Positions 43,329 to 52,820 of a stretch of DNA of 64,000 bases are shown here, piece by piece. The translations under genes were made by a program, and so were the position numbers. A model generated the notes under the pieces. The model ran no database searches, had not been told where the DNA came from, and saw only the letters and a program-made list of their open reading frames with translations. Positions within the stretch are counted from its first letter, which is position 1. Every line of letters starts with the position of its first letter. The stretch covers positions 1 to 64,000 of the forward strand of contig NZ_FRBH01000003.1 in the NCBI RefSeq assembly GCF_900142565.1, given 5' to 3'. This stretch comes from Chishuiella changwenlii. GTDB taxonomy: Bacteria; Bacteroidota; Bacteroidia; Flavobacteriales; Weeksellaceae.

Positions 43329-43976
43329 ATGATAAATATTTCACCAATTTTAGAATCGTATTTAGATCATCACGTAGAGCAAGAACCAGAAATCTTGAGC
43401 CGTTTACGTGTAGAAACTTATCAATGTACAACACAACCACACATGATCTCGGGAGAATACCAAGGTCGTTTGTTAAGTGTTTTATCTAAAATTTTATCTC
43501 CAAAAACTATTTTAGAATTAGGAACTTTTACTGGTTATGCAACATTGTGTTTAGCAGAAGGTTTAACGAGTGATGGTAAAATTATTACGATAGATAAAAA
43601 TGATGAATTAGAATATTTATGTAGAAAATACTTTGATGAATCGTCTTATTCTTCTAAAATTGATTTTAGGATTAATGATGCGCGAGAAGAATTAAATACA
43701 ATTGAAAAAGATTCTGTAGATTTAGCTTTTATTGATGCAGATAAAGAAAGTTATCCATATTATTTCGAAAAAGTTTTAGAATTATTACGTCCTGGAGGAG
43801 CAATGTTAGTAGACAATGTTTTATGGTACGGAAAAGTAATGTTAGAGGAAGAAGATAAAAAAGATCCATCTACCCAGATTCTAAAAGATTTTAATGAAAT
43901 GATTACCAATGATAATAGAGTAGAGTCAATTATTTTACCAATCCGCGATGGAATTACTTTAATTCGAAAAAAATAA
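43329..43976 (+). CDS. O-methyltransferase, SAM-dependent class I
   Basis: 215 residues. Matches the CCoAOMT/TrmR-like methyltransferase 3 family: LELGTFTGYATLCLAEGL (SAM motif I), TIDKNDELEYL, FIDADKESYPYYFEKVL with metal-binding Asp, and GGAMLVDNVLWYGKV with the Asp-Asn pair. A divalent metal and SAM are expected cofactors; the substrate may be a small catechol or a tRNA uridine as in TrmR, not decidable here. Its stop overlaps the start of the NlpC/P60 gene (TAATG). Confidence 0.85.
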   Translation: MINISPILESYLDHHVEQEPEILSRLRVETYQCTTQPHMISGEYQGRLLSVLSKILSPKTILELGTFTGYATLCLAEGLTSDGKIITIDKNDELEYLCRKYFDESSYSSKIDFRINDAREELNTIEKDSVDLAFIDADKESYPYYFEKVLELLRPGGAMLVDNVLWYGKVMLEEEDKKDPSTQILKDFNEMITNDNRVESIILPIRDGITLIRKK

Positions 43977-44737
43977 TGAAATACGCCATTTGTCAAGTTA
44001 GTGTAGCTCCTTTACGTTCGGAAGCAAGAGATTCATCAGAAATGGTGAGTCAAGTATTATTTGGAGAAAAATTAATTATTTTAGAGCAATTGGATAAATG
44101 GACAAAAGTTCAGTTATCTTTTGATACTTACGAAGGTTGGATAGATCCTAAACAGATTATAGAAATCTCTGAAGAAGAATATCAAGCCAATAAAATAGAA
44201 AAATTTGCCATTAATCCATATAATCATGCAATGGAGAATGGATTGCCTACAACATTAACAATTGGTGCAGAATTACGTTCTCTTTGCGAAAGCAAAATAA
44301 AAATTGGAACAAAATGTATTGAATATTTTGGAGTTTATACGTCTGGTAAAAAATCCAAAGAGCAATTGGTAGAAATAGCAAAAGCTTATTTAAATGTTCC
44401 ATATTTATGGGGAGGAAAATCTTCATTTGGAATAGATTGTTCAGGTCTAACCCAACAAGTTTATAAAATAGGCGGATATACTATTCCGCGCGATGCTTAT
44501 CAGCAAGCAGAAATGGGAGAGGTTTTAAGTTTTGTAGAAGAAGCAGAACCAGGAGATTTAGCTTTTTTTGATAATGCAGAAGGTCGAATTATTCATGTAG
44601 GTATAATGTGTGGTAATGGAACTATTTTACATGCTCATGGGAAAGTTCGTATAGATCCTGTAGATTCTAATGGTATTTTTAATACAGATTCTCAAAAATA
44701 CTCTCATAAACTTCGATTCATCAGAAGAATAATTTAA
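43976..44737 (+). CDS. NlpC/P60 family C40 peptidase with SH3-like N-terminus
   Basis: 253 residues. Residues 1-60 are an SH3-like domain (VSVAPLRSEARDSSEMVSQV, WTKVQLSFDTYEGWI) and residues 125-250 the C40 domain: FGIDCSGLTQ with catalytic C155, IIHVGIM with H207, and a third polar residue near H219. Resembles YkfC-type gamma-D-glutamyl-diamino acid endopeptidases that recycle cell-wall peptides. No signal peptide is visible, which also fits cytoplasmic recycling. Coupled to the O-methyltransferase gene by a one-base overlap. Confidence 0.85.
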   Translation: MKYAICQVSVAPLRSEARDSSEMVSQVLFGEKLIILEQLDKWTKVQLSFDTYEGWIDPKQIIEISEEEYQANKIEKFAINPYNHAMENGLPTTLTIGAELRSLCESKIKIGTKCIEYFGVYTSGKKSKEQLVEIAKAYLNVPYLWGGKSSFGIDCSGLTQQVYKIGGYTIPRDAYQQAEMGEVLSFVEEAEPGDLAFFDNAEGRIIHVGIMCGNGTILHAHGKVRIDPVDSNGIFNTDSQKYSHKLRFIRRII

Positions 44738-44882
44738 TAGTTGTTTACGGCTAATTTTAAACACTTATTGTTAAAAAAATAATCGATTCAAATTTCTTTT
44801 GTAATTTGCGTTTAAGTTGTCTATTTAGGTTAATTGTTCTAAATTGATTTTTAAAACTAATAGACTTATAAAAAACATATAT

Positions 44883-45401
44883 ATGAAGAAAATTTTTTTG
44901 ATGGCTGCCTTTCTTGTAGGTATTGGTCTACAGGCACAAATTTCTACTACCCGTATAAATGATATTAAATTAGGAATGAAACTGAGCGAATTAGAAAAAG
45001 TAATTGGCCAGAAAGTTAAGATGAAATTAAATGAATATGGTTATCCAGAAGATCCTGTTACAGTTGTATCTAAAGGAGTAACATATAAAATAAGCTTATC
45101 TTCTACTGGAGAAGAAGGAGCGAATGCTTCAAAGCTTTCTGTGTATATGATTAAATCATCGGATTCTAGTTTAAAAACATTATCAGGAATAAAAGTAGGA
45201 AGTACATTAGACGATTTAATTTCGAAATATAAAAATCTTAATATTTCCATTTTTGATGGGTATGATGAAAAGACAGATAAAAGAACAAAAGCTTTCCGTT
45301 ATTTTAATGTAGAAGATTACGATGCAGGAAGTATTTTACAGTTTAATCTTGTAAATGATAAAGTAGTTTCTTTTGATTTAATGTATAACGAAGGCTGCTA
45401 A
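44883..45401 (+). CDS. Exported protein, family of three paralogs (member 3)
   Basis: The start is set at the ATG at 44883 (MKKIFLMAAFLVGIGLQAQ, a clean signal peptide); an in-frame ATG at 44844 would add 13 residues ahead of it. The mature part repeats the family pattern: ISTTRINDIKLGMKLSELE, KSSDSSLKTLSGIKVGST, LDDLISKYKN, then DYDAGSILQFNL. It is the member separated from the other two by four genes, and has a terminator of its own. Function unknown. Confidence 0.6.
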   Translation: MKKIFLMAAFLVGIGLQAQISTTRINDIKLGMKLSELEKVIGQKVKMKLNEYGYPEDPVTVVSKGVTYKISLSSTGEEGANASKLSVYMIKSSDSSLKTLSGIKVGSTLDDLISKYKNLNISIFDGYDEKTDKRTKAFRYFNVEDYDAGSILQFNLVNDKVVSFDLMYNEGC

Positions 45402-45457
45402 TAAAGAATCTTTTACACTATAAATTATACTTTTATAAACGAAAGTATTATAAATAG

Positions 45458-45490
45458 AAAGACCTCAGAATTCATAACTCTGAGGTCTTT
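45458..45490. terminator. Bidirectional terminator
   Basis: AAAGACCTCAGA pairs with TCTGAGGTCTTT around a 9-base loop. It lies between the exported-protein gene and the convergent endonuclease gene. Confidence 0.85.
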
Positions 45491-45521
45491 TTTACTTTTT
45501 AAAGTAATTCAAGAATACTAT

Positions 45522-46571
45522 TTATTTTTTGATAACTTTTTTAGTTACAATATTTCCATCTTTTAAATGTATTGCTAAGATGTAAATTCCAGCAGGATAT
45601 TGAGATAAACTAACTTCTTTACCAAGATCAACTCCTAATAATCTACCATTAATATCATATAAATTAGCTTTTACAAAAGTATTAGCATTAATCATAACTT
45701 TATCTGTTGTTGGGTTAGGAGAAATTTCTATTATATTTTGTTGATATTCATAATTAATAGTTTCTAATTCTGCCCACGTATTTTCTGCTTTTTCACCTCC
45801 CCAAATAAGTGTAGCTAAATATGGATTATCAATAAATGGATTTCTATCACCTTGTTTTGCAGCAATAACTTCATTTCTAACTTTTTCAAATTCAGAAACT
45901 TTATCCAATACATTCCATCTTAAGAACATATCTGGCACTCTATCATTATTGCTTGTTGTTTTATCATTAGCAACTTTCTGTGGATCAGTTTCTAAACCAT
46001 AATGCATATACATGTGCATAATAATACGTGCCACATCTCCAGTCCATTCATCACCAGGATAAAAAGCTTTATTATAAAGTTTTGCTTGTCCTGTTGTATC
46101 TATTCCATTAACTTTTTCTCTGTAAGGATTATTACTACGACTACCATTAGTTTGTCCATCCACAGCGCGTAAATTATGTGCATCTGTTCCTGTCCCAGGA
46201 TAATTAGTTTCTAAAACTGGAACAGCTAAAGATTTAGGAAAAACGTGTTCTCTTTCCCATTTACCAGTACCACCACCGCCTTGATTTTTATTATCTACAT
46301 CGCGTGTGCGTTGTTCTCTAAAATCTGTAGAATCATCTGTAAAACCATAGATTAATAAAACTCTGCGTTCAGAATCTAAATCTAAGTCAGATTCACTTAA
46401 GATATCCCAAACACCAGGTGTGTAAGTTACAGGTTGATGAGTTGAATTAATTAAATCATGTAACTCTTGTTTTATTTTGCTTCCTTCTTGCTTAAAGTTT
46501 ATACCTTCATAATATTCGGGCTGCTGTGCAAGTAAGATGAATGGGGCAAAAAGAAGTATAAGTTTTTTCAT
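45522..46571 (-). CDS. Endonuclease I family nuclease with T9SS sorting domain
   Basis: 349 residues: signal peptide, an EndA/NucM-type HNH-like nuclease domain (KWEREHVFPKSLAVP, the DAHNLRAVDGQTNGSRSNN block, GDVARIIMHMYMHYG), then about 75 residues of Type IX sorting domain (ISPNPTTDKVMINAN to VTKKVIKK). Secreted non-specific DNase acting outside the cell, for nutrition or against extracellular DNA. The gene starts four bases from a perfect 20-base inverted repeat. Confidence 0.9.
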   Translation of the reverse strand: MKKLILLFAPFILLAQQPEYYEGINFKQEGSKIKQELHDLINSTHQPVTYTPGVWDILSESDLDLDSERRVLLIYGFTDDSTDFREQRTRDVDNKNQGGGGTGKWEREHVFPKSLAVPVLETNYPGTGTDAHNLRAVDGQTNGSRSNNPYREKVNGIDTTGQAKLYNKAFYPGDEWTGDVARIIMHMYMHYGLETDPQKVANDKTTSNNDRVPDMFLRWNVLDKVSEFEKVRNEVIAAKQGDRNPFIDNPYLATLIWGGEKAENTWAELETINYEYQQNIIEISPNPTTDKVMINANTFVKANLYDINGRLLGVDLGKEVSLSQYPAGIYILAIHLKDGNIVTKKVIKK

Positions 46572-46574
46572 AAT

Positions 46575-46626
46575 AAACGTTTAATAAATAATTAAGATTG
46601 TAAAAATAATTATTTATTAAACGTTT
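46575..46626. repeat. Perfect 20-bp inverted repeat between AraC gene and nuclease gene
   Basis: AAACGTTTAATAAATAATTA (46575-46594) and its exact reverse complement (46607-46626) flank a 12-base spacer. It ends 4 bases from the nuclease ATG and about 28 bases from the AraC stop. It may be a terminator for the regulator gene, a 5'-UTR hairpin on the nuclease mRNA, or an operator; each arm also holds the palindrome AAACGTTT. Confidence 0.85.
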
Positions 46627-46654
46627 AGGTATTATTTTTAGATTAAAGTTTTTA

Positions 46655-47533
46655 TTATTTAAACTGCTTAATATATTGCTTTGGAGTTAAGCCATATTTT
46701 TTCTTAAACGCAGAAATAAAATGAGAAGGATTTTCATAGCCTATTTCAAACGAAATATCTTTTACCATTTGCTGATTTTGTTCTAATTTATGCAAAGCAA
46801 ATTCTAATTTTTTATCTAATAAGTAACCATAAATAGTAGAATTATAAACCTCTTTAAAACCTTCTTTTAAGTGATATTCTGAAATGGAAAACTTTTCGCA
46901 AAGTTGCTTAATTGTAGGAGGATTTTTAAAATCTTTTATCAGAAAATCTTTTATTTCTTTAATTCGTTTTTCTTCATTTTCATTGTCAAGAAATGGAGAA
47001 TGTTCCGTTTTGTTTTCTATATCAGAAAAGTAAAGCGAGAATAATTCGTACATTTTTCCAATTAAAAATAAATTCTGAAATTGATCTGAAAGCTTCATCT
47101 GTTCAACCTGATTTAAAACTAATCTAATAGAAGGAATAATTTCTCTTTCAATATAAAATTTTTCTTGTGTCATTGTAGACAATAAATCATTCTCTATTTC
47201 ATAATTGGTAAATAGTTCTTGTAATTTCTGAATAGATAAAACAATAATATAAACCTTACTTTCTGCATTAATATTTAAACTTAAAGGAATATCTAATGTT
47301 GGATAATAAAACAAAAAGCTTTTCCCTTCATTGAGATTGATTTTATAAATACCATTATTAAAATTAAATGTCAATGATCCTTTTGTACAAAAATAAAATT
47401 GAATATACCGCTTGTCTATTCCTTTTAGAATTGACTCTGTAGAATCTGTAAAATTATCTATCTGAGCAAGGTAAGCGTCAGCAAACAGTTTATATTCTTT
47501 AATTTTACTTTTATGGGTATTTTTTAAATCCAT
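46655..47533 (-). CDS. AraC-family transcriptional regulator
   Basis: 292 residues. Residues about 195-292 form the two-helix-turn-helix AraC domain: NPPTIKQLCEKFSISEYHLK and VKDISFEIGYENPSHFISAF, closing FKKKYGLTPKQY. The N-terminal 190 residues are a cupin-like sensing domain (FYFCTKGSLTFNFNNGIYKI). The inducer is unknown. It lies upstream of the secreted nuclease gene in the same direction, separated by the 20-bp inverted repeat, which makes that gene a possible target. Confidence 0.85.
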   Translation of the reverse strand: MDLKNTHKSKIKEYKLFADAYLAQIDNFTDSTESILKGIDKRYIQFYFCTKGSLTFNFNNGIYKINLNEGKSFLFYYPTLDIPLSLNINAESKVYIIVLSIQKLQELFTNYEIENDLLSTMTQEKFYIEREIIPSIRLVLNQVEQMKLSDQFQNLFLIGKMYELFSLYFSDIENKTEHSPFLDNENEEKRIKEIKDFLIKDFKNPPTIKQLCEKFSISEYHLKEGFKEVYNSTIYGYLLDKKLEFALHKLEQNQQMVKDISFEIGYENPSHFISAFKKKYGLTPKQYIKQFK

Positions 47534-47704
47534 TTCGAATAATGAGGTTTGTCATATAAAAAACGTGACATTTGTCAACTGTCCTTTTTATAATGGTTTA
47601 CATACAAATATAAAATATTAATTTATAATTATTCTAAAAAAGGAAAGTTTATTTTTTAGCGTTATTTTTTATTTTTTAAGTTATTTTAACAATACTTTAG
47701 AAAC

Positions 47705-47712
47705 TACTTTTG
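47705..47712 (+). promoter_or_regulatory. Probable -7 box for the hem operon
   Basis: TACTTTTG matches TAnnTTTG, 17 bases before the hemA ATG, implying a very short leader. Confidence 0.5.
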
Positions 47713-47729
47713 TATCAGTATTTGATAGA

Positions 47730-48977
47730 ATGACAATTAGAAATAATAATAAGGAAGAAAAATTTTACGTGATAGGGATTAGTTATGAAAAAGCTGATGC
47801 TATAACACGTGGTAAATTTACATTTTTTCCAGAACAAGTAGAAGCGTTTACAGAAGATTCTAAAGCAGAAGGTTTAGAAAATTTCTTTATTGTTTCGACT
47901 TGTAATCGTACTGAATTTTATGGTTTTGCAGAAAACGAAAATCAGATTGTTGAGCAATATTGTAAATTTACAGAAGGTAATGCAGAAGATTTTCGCCAGT
48001 TTATGGCTGTAAAAGAAGGAGAAGAAGCGATTAGACATTTATTTCGTGTGTCGTCTGGTTTAGAAAGTCAGATATTAGGAGATTTCGAGATTATTGGTCA
48101 GATTAAATTGTGGTTTTCTCGTTTCAAAAAACAAGGCGCTTCAAATGCATTCTTAGAGCGTTTAGTAAATACTGCTATCCAAATTAGTAAGAAAGTAAAA
48201 AACGAAACTTTTTTAAGTAACGGTTCTGCTTCAGTTTCTTATTCTGCTGTTAACTTTATTCAAGCAACACAAGGAAATTTAATCAACAAAAATATTTTGT
48301 TATACGGACTTGGTAAAATAGGTCGAAATACTTGTGCTAATTTAGTTAAGCATTATCCAAATACAAATATTACATTAATTAACCGTACAAAAGAAAAAGC
48401 AGAAGTGCTTGGACTAAAATATGATATTACGGTAAAAGACCATAGCGAATTAAAAGAAGAATTAACAAAAACAGATATTCTTATTGTTGCAACAGGAGCA
48501 AGTAATTATACAATTACAGAAGAAATGATTCCTTACGACAAAGAAATGACAATTATTGATATGTCTGTTCCAGAAAATGTTATTCATACTTTAGCATCTA
48601 GAGAAGCCATTCAGTTAGTAAACGTAGATGGATTATCTAAAATGGTTGATGATACAATTGCTCAACGTCGTAATGCAATTCCAGAAGCTTTAGCTATTAT
48701 AGAAGAGCATTCTGCTGAATTTTACGAATGGTTATCTACCAGAGAATTAGTTCCAGCTATTCAATCATTTAAAAATAGATTAGACTTTTTTCAATCTTTT
48801 GCATTAAACAATTTGAAAAAAGATAATGTAAATATCGATGAAAATGAAACAGTTTTAACAGAAAAAGTAATTCAGAAAATTACAAATCAATTTGCATCTT
48901 ATTTAATAGAAAATAAAGAGAATGCAGATGAGACGATTCTGTTAATGGAAAAAATGTTTCGTTTAAAACAAGCTTAA
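47730..48977 (+). CDS. hemA: Glutamyl-tRNA reductase
   Basis: 415 residues. First committed step of C5-pathway haem synthesis, reducing Glu-tRNA to glutamate-1-semialdehyde with NADPH. Seen: catalytic Cys58 in VSTCNRTEFYG, SSGLESQILGDFEIIGQ, the NADPH-binding LLYGLGKIGRN, and the C-terminal dimerisation helix. Start of a four-gene haem operon; 7 bases separate it from hemC. Confidence 0.95.
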   Translation: MTIRNNNKEEKFYVIGISYEKADAITRGKFTFFPEQVEAFTEDSKAEGLENFFIVSTCNRTEFYGFAENENQIVEQYCKFTEGNAEDFRQFMAVKEGEEAIRHLFRVSSGLESQILGDFEIIGQIKLWFSRFKKQGASNAFLERLVNTAIQISKKVKNETFLSNGSASVSYSAVNFIQATQGNLINKNILLYGLGKIGRNTCANLVKHYPNTNITLINRTKEKAEVLGLKYDITVKDHSELKEELTKTDILIVATGASNYTITEEMIPYDKEMTIIDMSVPENVIHTLASREAIQLVNVDGLSKMVDDTIAQRRNAIPEALAIIEEHSAEFYEWLSTRELVPAIQSFKNRLDFFQSFALNNLKKDNVNIDENETVLTEKVIQKITNQFASYLIENKENADETILLMEKMFRLKQA

Positions 48978-48984
48978 TACAATC

Positions 48985-49911
48985 ATGAAAACAATAAAAA
49001 TTGGTACACGTCAAAGCCCATTAGCGCTATGGCAAGCCAATAAAATTGCTTCAGTTTTAGAAGCAAAAGGTCACTCGACGGAAATTGTTCCAATTACTTC
49101 GGAAGGAGATGAGAATTTAAAACAACCCATTTATTCTTTAGGATTAACAGGTGTTTTTACTCGTTCATTAGATATTGCTTTATTAAATGATAAAGTAGAT
49201 ATAGCTGTTCATTCTTTAAAAGATGTTCCGACTGTTTTACCAGAATCTTTAGAGTTAATTGCTTATCCGGAACGCGCAAGTTCTGCGGATATTTTAGTAT
49301 ATAAATCCGAAGAAATCTTTCAAAAAGAACACCGCACTATAGCAACCGGATCTTTACGTAGAAAAGCATTTTGGAATTATAAATACCCAAACGATACAAT
49401 TGTAGATTTAAGAGGTAATGTACAATTACGATTAAAAAAATTACAAGATAACCAAGATTGGGATGGAGCTATTTTTGCTTTTGCAGGATTAGATCGTTCA
49501 GAGATTTTGGATGAATTAAAGGATAAAGGTCTTCATTATAAAGTTATTGATTGGATGATTGCTGCGCCTTCTCAAGGAATTTTAGGAATTGTAGCAAAAG
49601 AAGGATTTAACTTAAATGATATCAATAATCCAGAATGTGAATTATTTGCAACAGTAGAACGTCAATTTCTAAATGTATTAGAAGGAGGTTGTACTGCGCC
49701 TATTGGAGCATTAGTTGAGAAAATAGATGAAGAAAATTATTCTTTTAAAGGAGCAATTTTATCTATTGATGGACAAGAGATGATTAGCATAGAAAGACAA
49801 TTCAAAGCAAATGAATACGAAACAAAAGGTCGTGAATTTGCAGAAGAATGTATTGCACAAGGTGCAGGAAAAATGATTGAAGAAATCAAAAAACAAATAG
49901 GATCAAAATAG
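48985..49911 (+). CDS. hemC: Porphobilinogen deaminase (hydroxymethylbilane synthase)
   Basis: 308 residues. Polymerises four porphobilinogens into hydroxymethylbilane on a dipyrromethane cofactor bound to Cys236 in LEGGCTAPIGA. Also seen: IGTRQSPLALWQA, VDIAVHSLKDVPT with the catalytic Asp, and ATGSLRRKAF. Its last base overlaps the first base of hemD. Confidence 0.96.
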   Translation: MKTIKIGTRQSPLALWQANKIASVLEAKGHSTEIVPITSEGDENLKQPIYSLGLTGVFTRSLDIALLNDKVDIAVHSLKDVPTVLPESLELIAYPERASSADILVYKSEEIFQKEHRTIATGSLRRKAFWNYKYPNDTIVDLRGNVQLRLKKLQDNQDWDGAIFAFAGLDRSEILDELKDKGLHYKVIDWMIAAPSQGILGIVAKEGFNLNDINNPECELFATVERQFLNVLEGGCTAPIGALVEKIDEENYSFKGAILSIDGQEMISIERQFKANEYETKGREFAEECIAQGAGKMIEEIKKQIGSK

Positions 49912-50588
49912 TGATTACTAATATTTTATTTACCAGATTGATTACTTCTGAAATTATACAAAAACATTTCGGAAATAATGTTGAGGTTGCTTGTAGACCC
50001 ACATTAAAATTAGATTATATTTCGGTAGATGAAATAAATAAAAATATAGATCACGCTATTGAACAATATATTGTTACAAGTCAAAATACAGTAAATGCCA
50101 TTCGAGATTTGGACTTGAATGGTCATTTTTTTGTTGTAGGGCATAAAACAGCACTACAATTAAAAGCACAAAATAGAAATGTAGTACTTGTTGAAAATTA
50201 CGCAGAAGATTTAGCTAAGAAGATAATTGAGGGAGATTATCAAACAAAATGGAATTTTTTGTGTGGATCTTCTCGAAGAGATTTGTTGATTAATGAATTA
50301 AGTAAAGCGAATCATGAAGTAAATGAAGTAATTACTTACTGCTCGGAACAAATTAATTATAAATTAGATAATATTTATGATGCGTATGTTTTTTTTAGCC
50401 CACTTTCTTTTAAAGCTTTTAACCAAGAAAATGATATTCCAGAAAGTTCTTGTATTTTTACAATTGGAAATACAACAACTTCCGCAATAAAAGAAGTTTA
50501 TCCAAACCATAAGATTATAACGGCAACCATTCCATTGTTGGAGGAAGTTGTAGAAAACATAAAAAAATACATTGATGATAAAGAATGA
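49911..50588 (+). CDS. hemD: Uroporphyrinogen-III synthase
   Basis: 225 residues, normal length for this weakly conserved enzyme. Closes hydroxymethylbilane into uroporphyrinogen III. The start is GTG at 49911, overlapping the hemC stop. Identity rests on position between hemC and hemE and on pattern stretches [50 protein letters not shown] and [15 protein letters not shown], which follow the bilobal HemD fold. Overlaps hemE by 14 bases. Confidence 0.88.
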   Translation: MITNILFTRLITSEIIQKHFGNNVEVACRPTLKLDYISVDEINKNIDHAIEQYIVTSQNTVNAIRDLDLNGHFFVVGHKTALQLKAQNRNVVLVENYAEDLAKKIIEGDYQTKWNFLCGSSRRDLLINELSKANHEVNEVITYCSEQINYKLDNIYDAYVFFSPLSFKAFNQENDIPESSCIFTIGNTTTSAIKEVYPNHKIITATIPLLEEVVENIKKYIDDKE

Positions 50589-51603
50589 TTTGCTTTTAAA
50601 AGCATTGAGAGGAGAAGAAGTAGAACGTCCGCCAGTTTGGATGATGCGCCAAGCAGGTAGATATTTACCAGAATTTATCGAATTAAGAGATAAATACGAT
50701 TTCTTTACACGTTGTCAAACACCAGAATTAGCAGCAGAAATAACTATTCAGCCAATTCGTCGTTTTCCATTAGATGCAGCAATTATCTTTTCAGATATTT
50801 TGGTTGTACCACAAGCAATGAGAATGAATTTCGAAATGAAACCAGGTGTTGGTCCTTGGTTAGAAAATCCTATTCGTACAGCACAAGATGTAGAAAAAGT
50901 TTACATTCCAGATGTTGAAGAAGAATTAGGTTATGTATATGCAGCAATGGATATTACAAAGAAAGAATTAGATAATAATATTCCATTGATTGGTTTTGCT
51001 GGCTCTCCTTGGACATTATTATGTTATGCTGTAGAAGGACAAGGATCTAAATCATTTGATAAAGCAAAAGGTTTTTGTTTCCAAAATCCAGTAGCAGCAC
51101 ATCAATTATTAGAAAAAATAACACAAACTACCATTCAATATTTATTGAAGAAAGTAGAACATGGAGCGAATGTTATTCAAATTTTTGATTCTTGGGGAGG
51201 TATGTTATCACCAAAAGATTACGATGAATTTTCTTGGAAATACATAGAGCAAATTGTAAACGAAGTTTCTAAAGTAGTTCCTGTAACTGTTTTTGCAAAA
51301 GGGTGTTGGTTTGCTTTAGAAAAAATGGCAGATTCTAAAGCTTCAGCTTTAGGAGTAGATTGGACAATTACACCACAGCTAGCAAGAGAGTTTACAGGAT
51401 TTAAGAAAACATTACAAGGAAACTTTGATCCTTCTCGTTTATTATCTCCACCAGAAACTATTCAGCAAATGGTAAAAGAAATGATAGACGATTTCGGACC
51501 ATATAAGTATATAGCAAACTTAGGACATGGAATTTTACCAAACGTTCCTGTAGAAAACGCACAAGCTTTTATAGAGGCCGTTGTAAACTACAAGAGAGCT
51601 TAA
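50575..51603 (+). CDS. hemE: Uroporphyrinogen decarboxylase
   Basis: 342 residues from the ATG at 50575 (a TTG three bases earlier is also in frame but less likely). Removes four carboxyl groups to give coproporphyrinogen III. Seen: [16 protein letters not shown], the [15 protein letters not shown] block with active-site Asp, [29 protein letters not shown] and [14 protein letters not shown] with the conserved His. Overlaps hemD, last gene of the operon, followed by a strong terminator. Confidence 0.95.
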   Translation: MIKNDLLLKALRGEEVERPPVWMMRQAGRYLPEFIELRDKYDFFTRCQTPELAAEITIQPIRRFPLDAAIIFSDILVVPQAMRMNFEMKPGVGPWLENPIRTAQDVEKVYIPDVEEELGYVYAAMDITKKELDNNIPLIGFAGSPWTLLCYAVEGQGSKSFDKAKGFCFQNPVAAHQLLEKITQTTIQYLLKKVEHGANVIQIFDSWGGMLSPKDYDEFSWKYIEQIVNEVSKVVPVTVFAKGCWFALEKMADSKASALGVDWTITPQLAREFTGFKKTLQGNFDPSRLLSPPETIQQMVKEMIDDFGPYKYIANLGHGILPNVPVENAQAFIEAVVNYKRA

Positions 51604-51620
51604 TAATTCTTAAAAATTAT

Positions 51621-51660
51621 AAAAAAATCTGGAAAAATTATTTTCCAGATTTTTTTTTTT
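51621..51660. terminator. Terminator of the hem operon
   Basis: AAAAAAATCTGGAAAA pairs with TTTTCCAGATTTTTTT around a 4-base loop and continues into a long T run. Confidence 0.9.
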
Positions 51661-51704
51661 TGAATATATTTTTATGATCTAAAAAGAAAAATATATGTGT
51701 AAAA

Positions 51705-52202
51705 TTAGCTATTTAGAAGTTTTTGTTTCTCAACTTGAAACTCTTCTTCGGTAATAATACCTAAACTTTTTAGTTCACCTAATTTTTTTAATTCATCCAT
51801 TTTACTAATTGGATTGACAGGGGTATTTTGAGATTTCTTGAATTCAGATATTTTTTGCATTAAGAGTTTGAAAATGCTATCTGTCTCTTCTCCAACTTTT
51901 TTTGTAAATGCTCTAAGAATAATAGTATTCTGATCTTTCATGCTATTAGAAGAAGAAGCAAAAAGACCAACAGTAGCATTACTTTCAGTAGTTCCTTCAA
52001 TAATTATTTTAAAATAACCGTTTGCAATGAATGTAGGCTTTTTATATTCTATTGTTACAATATCGCTGTAAAAATAGCGTCTATTTCCAGAATATCCTCC
52101 TTGTGAAATGAAGCCTCCAAAAGTATCTTTAGATAACTCTATATAATCATCGTATACTAATATTTTACCATTTTGACCTTTGAATTGGGTAATTAAATTC
52201 AT
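51705..52202 (-). CDS. SHOCT-domain protein with PH-like N-terminus
   Basis: 165 residues. The C-terminal 30 residues, MDELKKLGELKSLGIITEEE followed by FQVEKQKLL, are a SHOCT domain. The N-terminal 115 residues are beta-rich (GKILVYDDYIELSKD, DIVTIEYKKPTFIANGYFKI) as in DUF4429/bacterial PH-like domains often joined to SHOCT. Probably cytoplasmic or membrane-associated; role unknown. Convergent with hemE across the terminator. Confidence 0.7.
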   Translation of the reverse strand: MNLITQFKGQNGKILVYDDYIELSKDTFGGFISQGGYSGNRRYFYSDIVTIEYKKPTFIANGYFKIIIEGTTESNATVGLFASSSNSMKDQNTIILRAFTKKVGEETDSIFKLLMQKISEFKKSQNTPVNPISKMDELKKLGELKSLGIITEEEFQVEKQKLLNS

Positions 52203-52344
52203 TATTTTCTATTAGTTTTAAAAATCCTAATATATAAAATGTTTTTCTCATATTGTATGTAGTCTAAATTATCTTTTTAATAATAAATAATTTTATTTTA
52301 ATTGTTTATTTCATTAACTTAGAATAAGTTAAACACACAAAAAA

Positions 52345-52752
52345 ATGACAAGACAAGTTTTTATTAATTTAGCAGTAAAAGATTTACAAAAATCTATGGA
52401 TTTTTATACTGTATTGGGGTTTACAAATAATCCTCAATTTTCTGATGATACATCAAAATGTATGGTTTGGAGCGACACTATTTTCGTCATGATAATGACA
52501 CACGAAAAGTTCTCTACTTTTGCAACTAAACCAATAGCTGATACGAAGTCGGCAGTTGCAGGACTTTTTTCATTATCTGTTAGCAGTTTGGATGAAGTAA
52601 ATAAAATTGTTTCTAATGGGCTAGAAGTAGGAGGAACAGAGCCGCACGAAATAAGAGATTATGGCTTTATGCAACAACGTACAATTGAAGATTATGACGG
52701 ACATACGTGGGAAATTTTCTTTATGGATGTTTCTAAAATTCCTACCGAATAA
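52345..52752 (+). CDS. VOC-family (glyoxalase-like) protein
   Basis: 135 residues with the paired beta-alpha-beta-beta-beta units of the vicinal-oxygen-chelate fold: VFINLAVKDLQKSMDFYTVL at the start, WSDTIFVMIMTHEKF, then FSLSVSSLDEVNKIV and DYDGHTWEIFFMD with a metal-ligand-type Glu at the end. The first-position ligand looks like Asn4-region rather than His, so metal binding is not assured. Substrate unknown; many such proteins bind small toxic compounds. Confidence 0.75.
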   Translation: MTRQVFINLAVKDLQKSMDFYTVLGFTNNPQFSDDTSKCMVWSDTIFVMIMTHEKFSTFATKPIADTKSAVAGLFSLSVSSLDEVNKIVSNGLEVGGTEPHEIRDYGFMQQRTIEDYDGHTWEIFFMDVSKIPTE

Positions 52753-52820
52753 CGAAAAAAGATAATCAATAGGATAAGTTTTGCTATATTTCCATTTAAT
52801 CTAACCTATAATTTAAATAA

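Noticed and set aside
44844-44882. Earlier ATG for the exported protein at 44883
   Set aside because: The added 13 residues are not needed; the ATG at 44883 gives a standard signal peptide aligned with its paralogs.
46575-46626. 20-bp inverted repeat as insertion-sequence ends
   Set aside because: Only 12 bases lie between the arms, and no transposase or target duplication is seen.
50572-50574. TTG start for hemE
   Set aside because: An ATG follows immediately at 50575 and fits the family start.
50712-50918. Second ORF inside hemE on the same strand
   Set aside because: Out-of-frame shadow of a well-conserved gene; Ser/Arg-rich composition typical of frame shadows.
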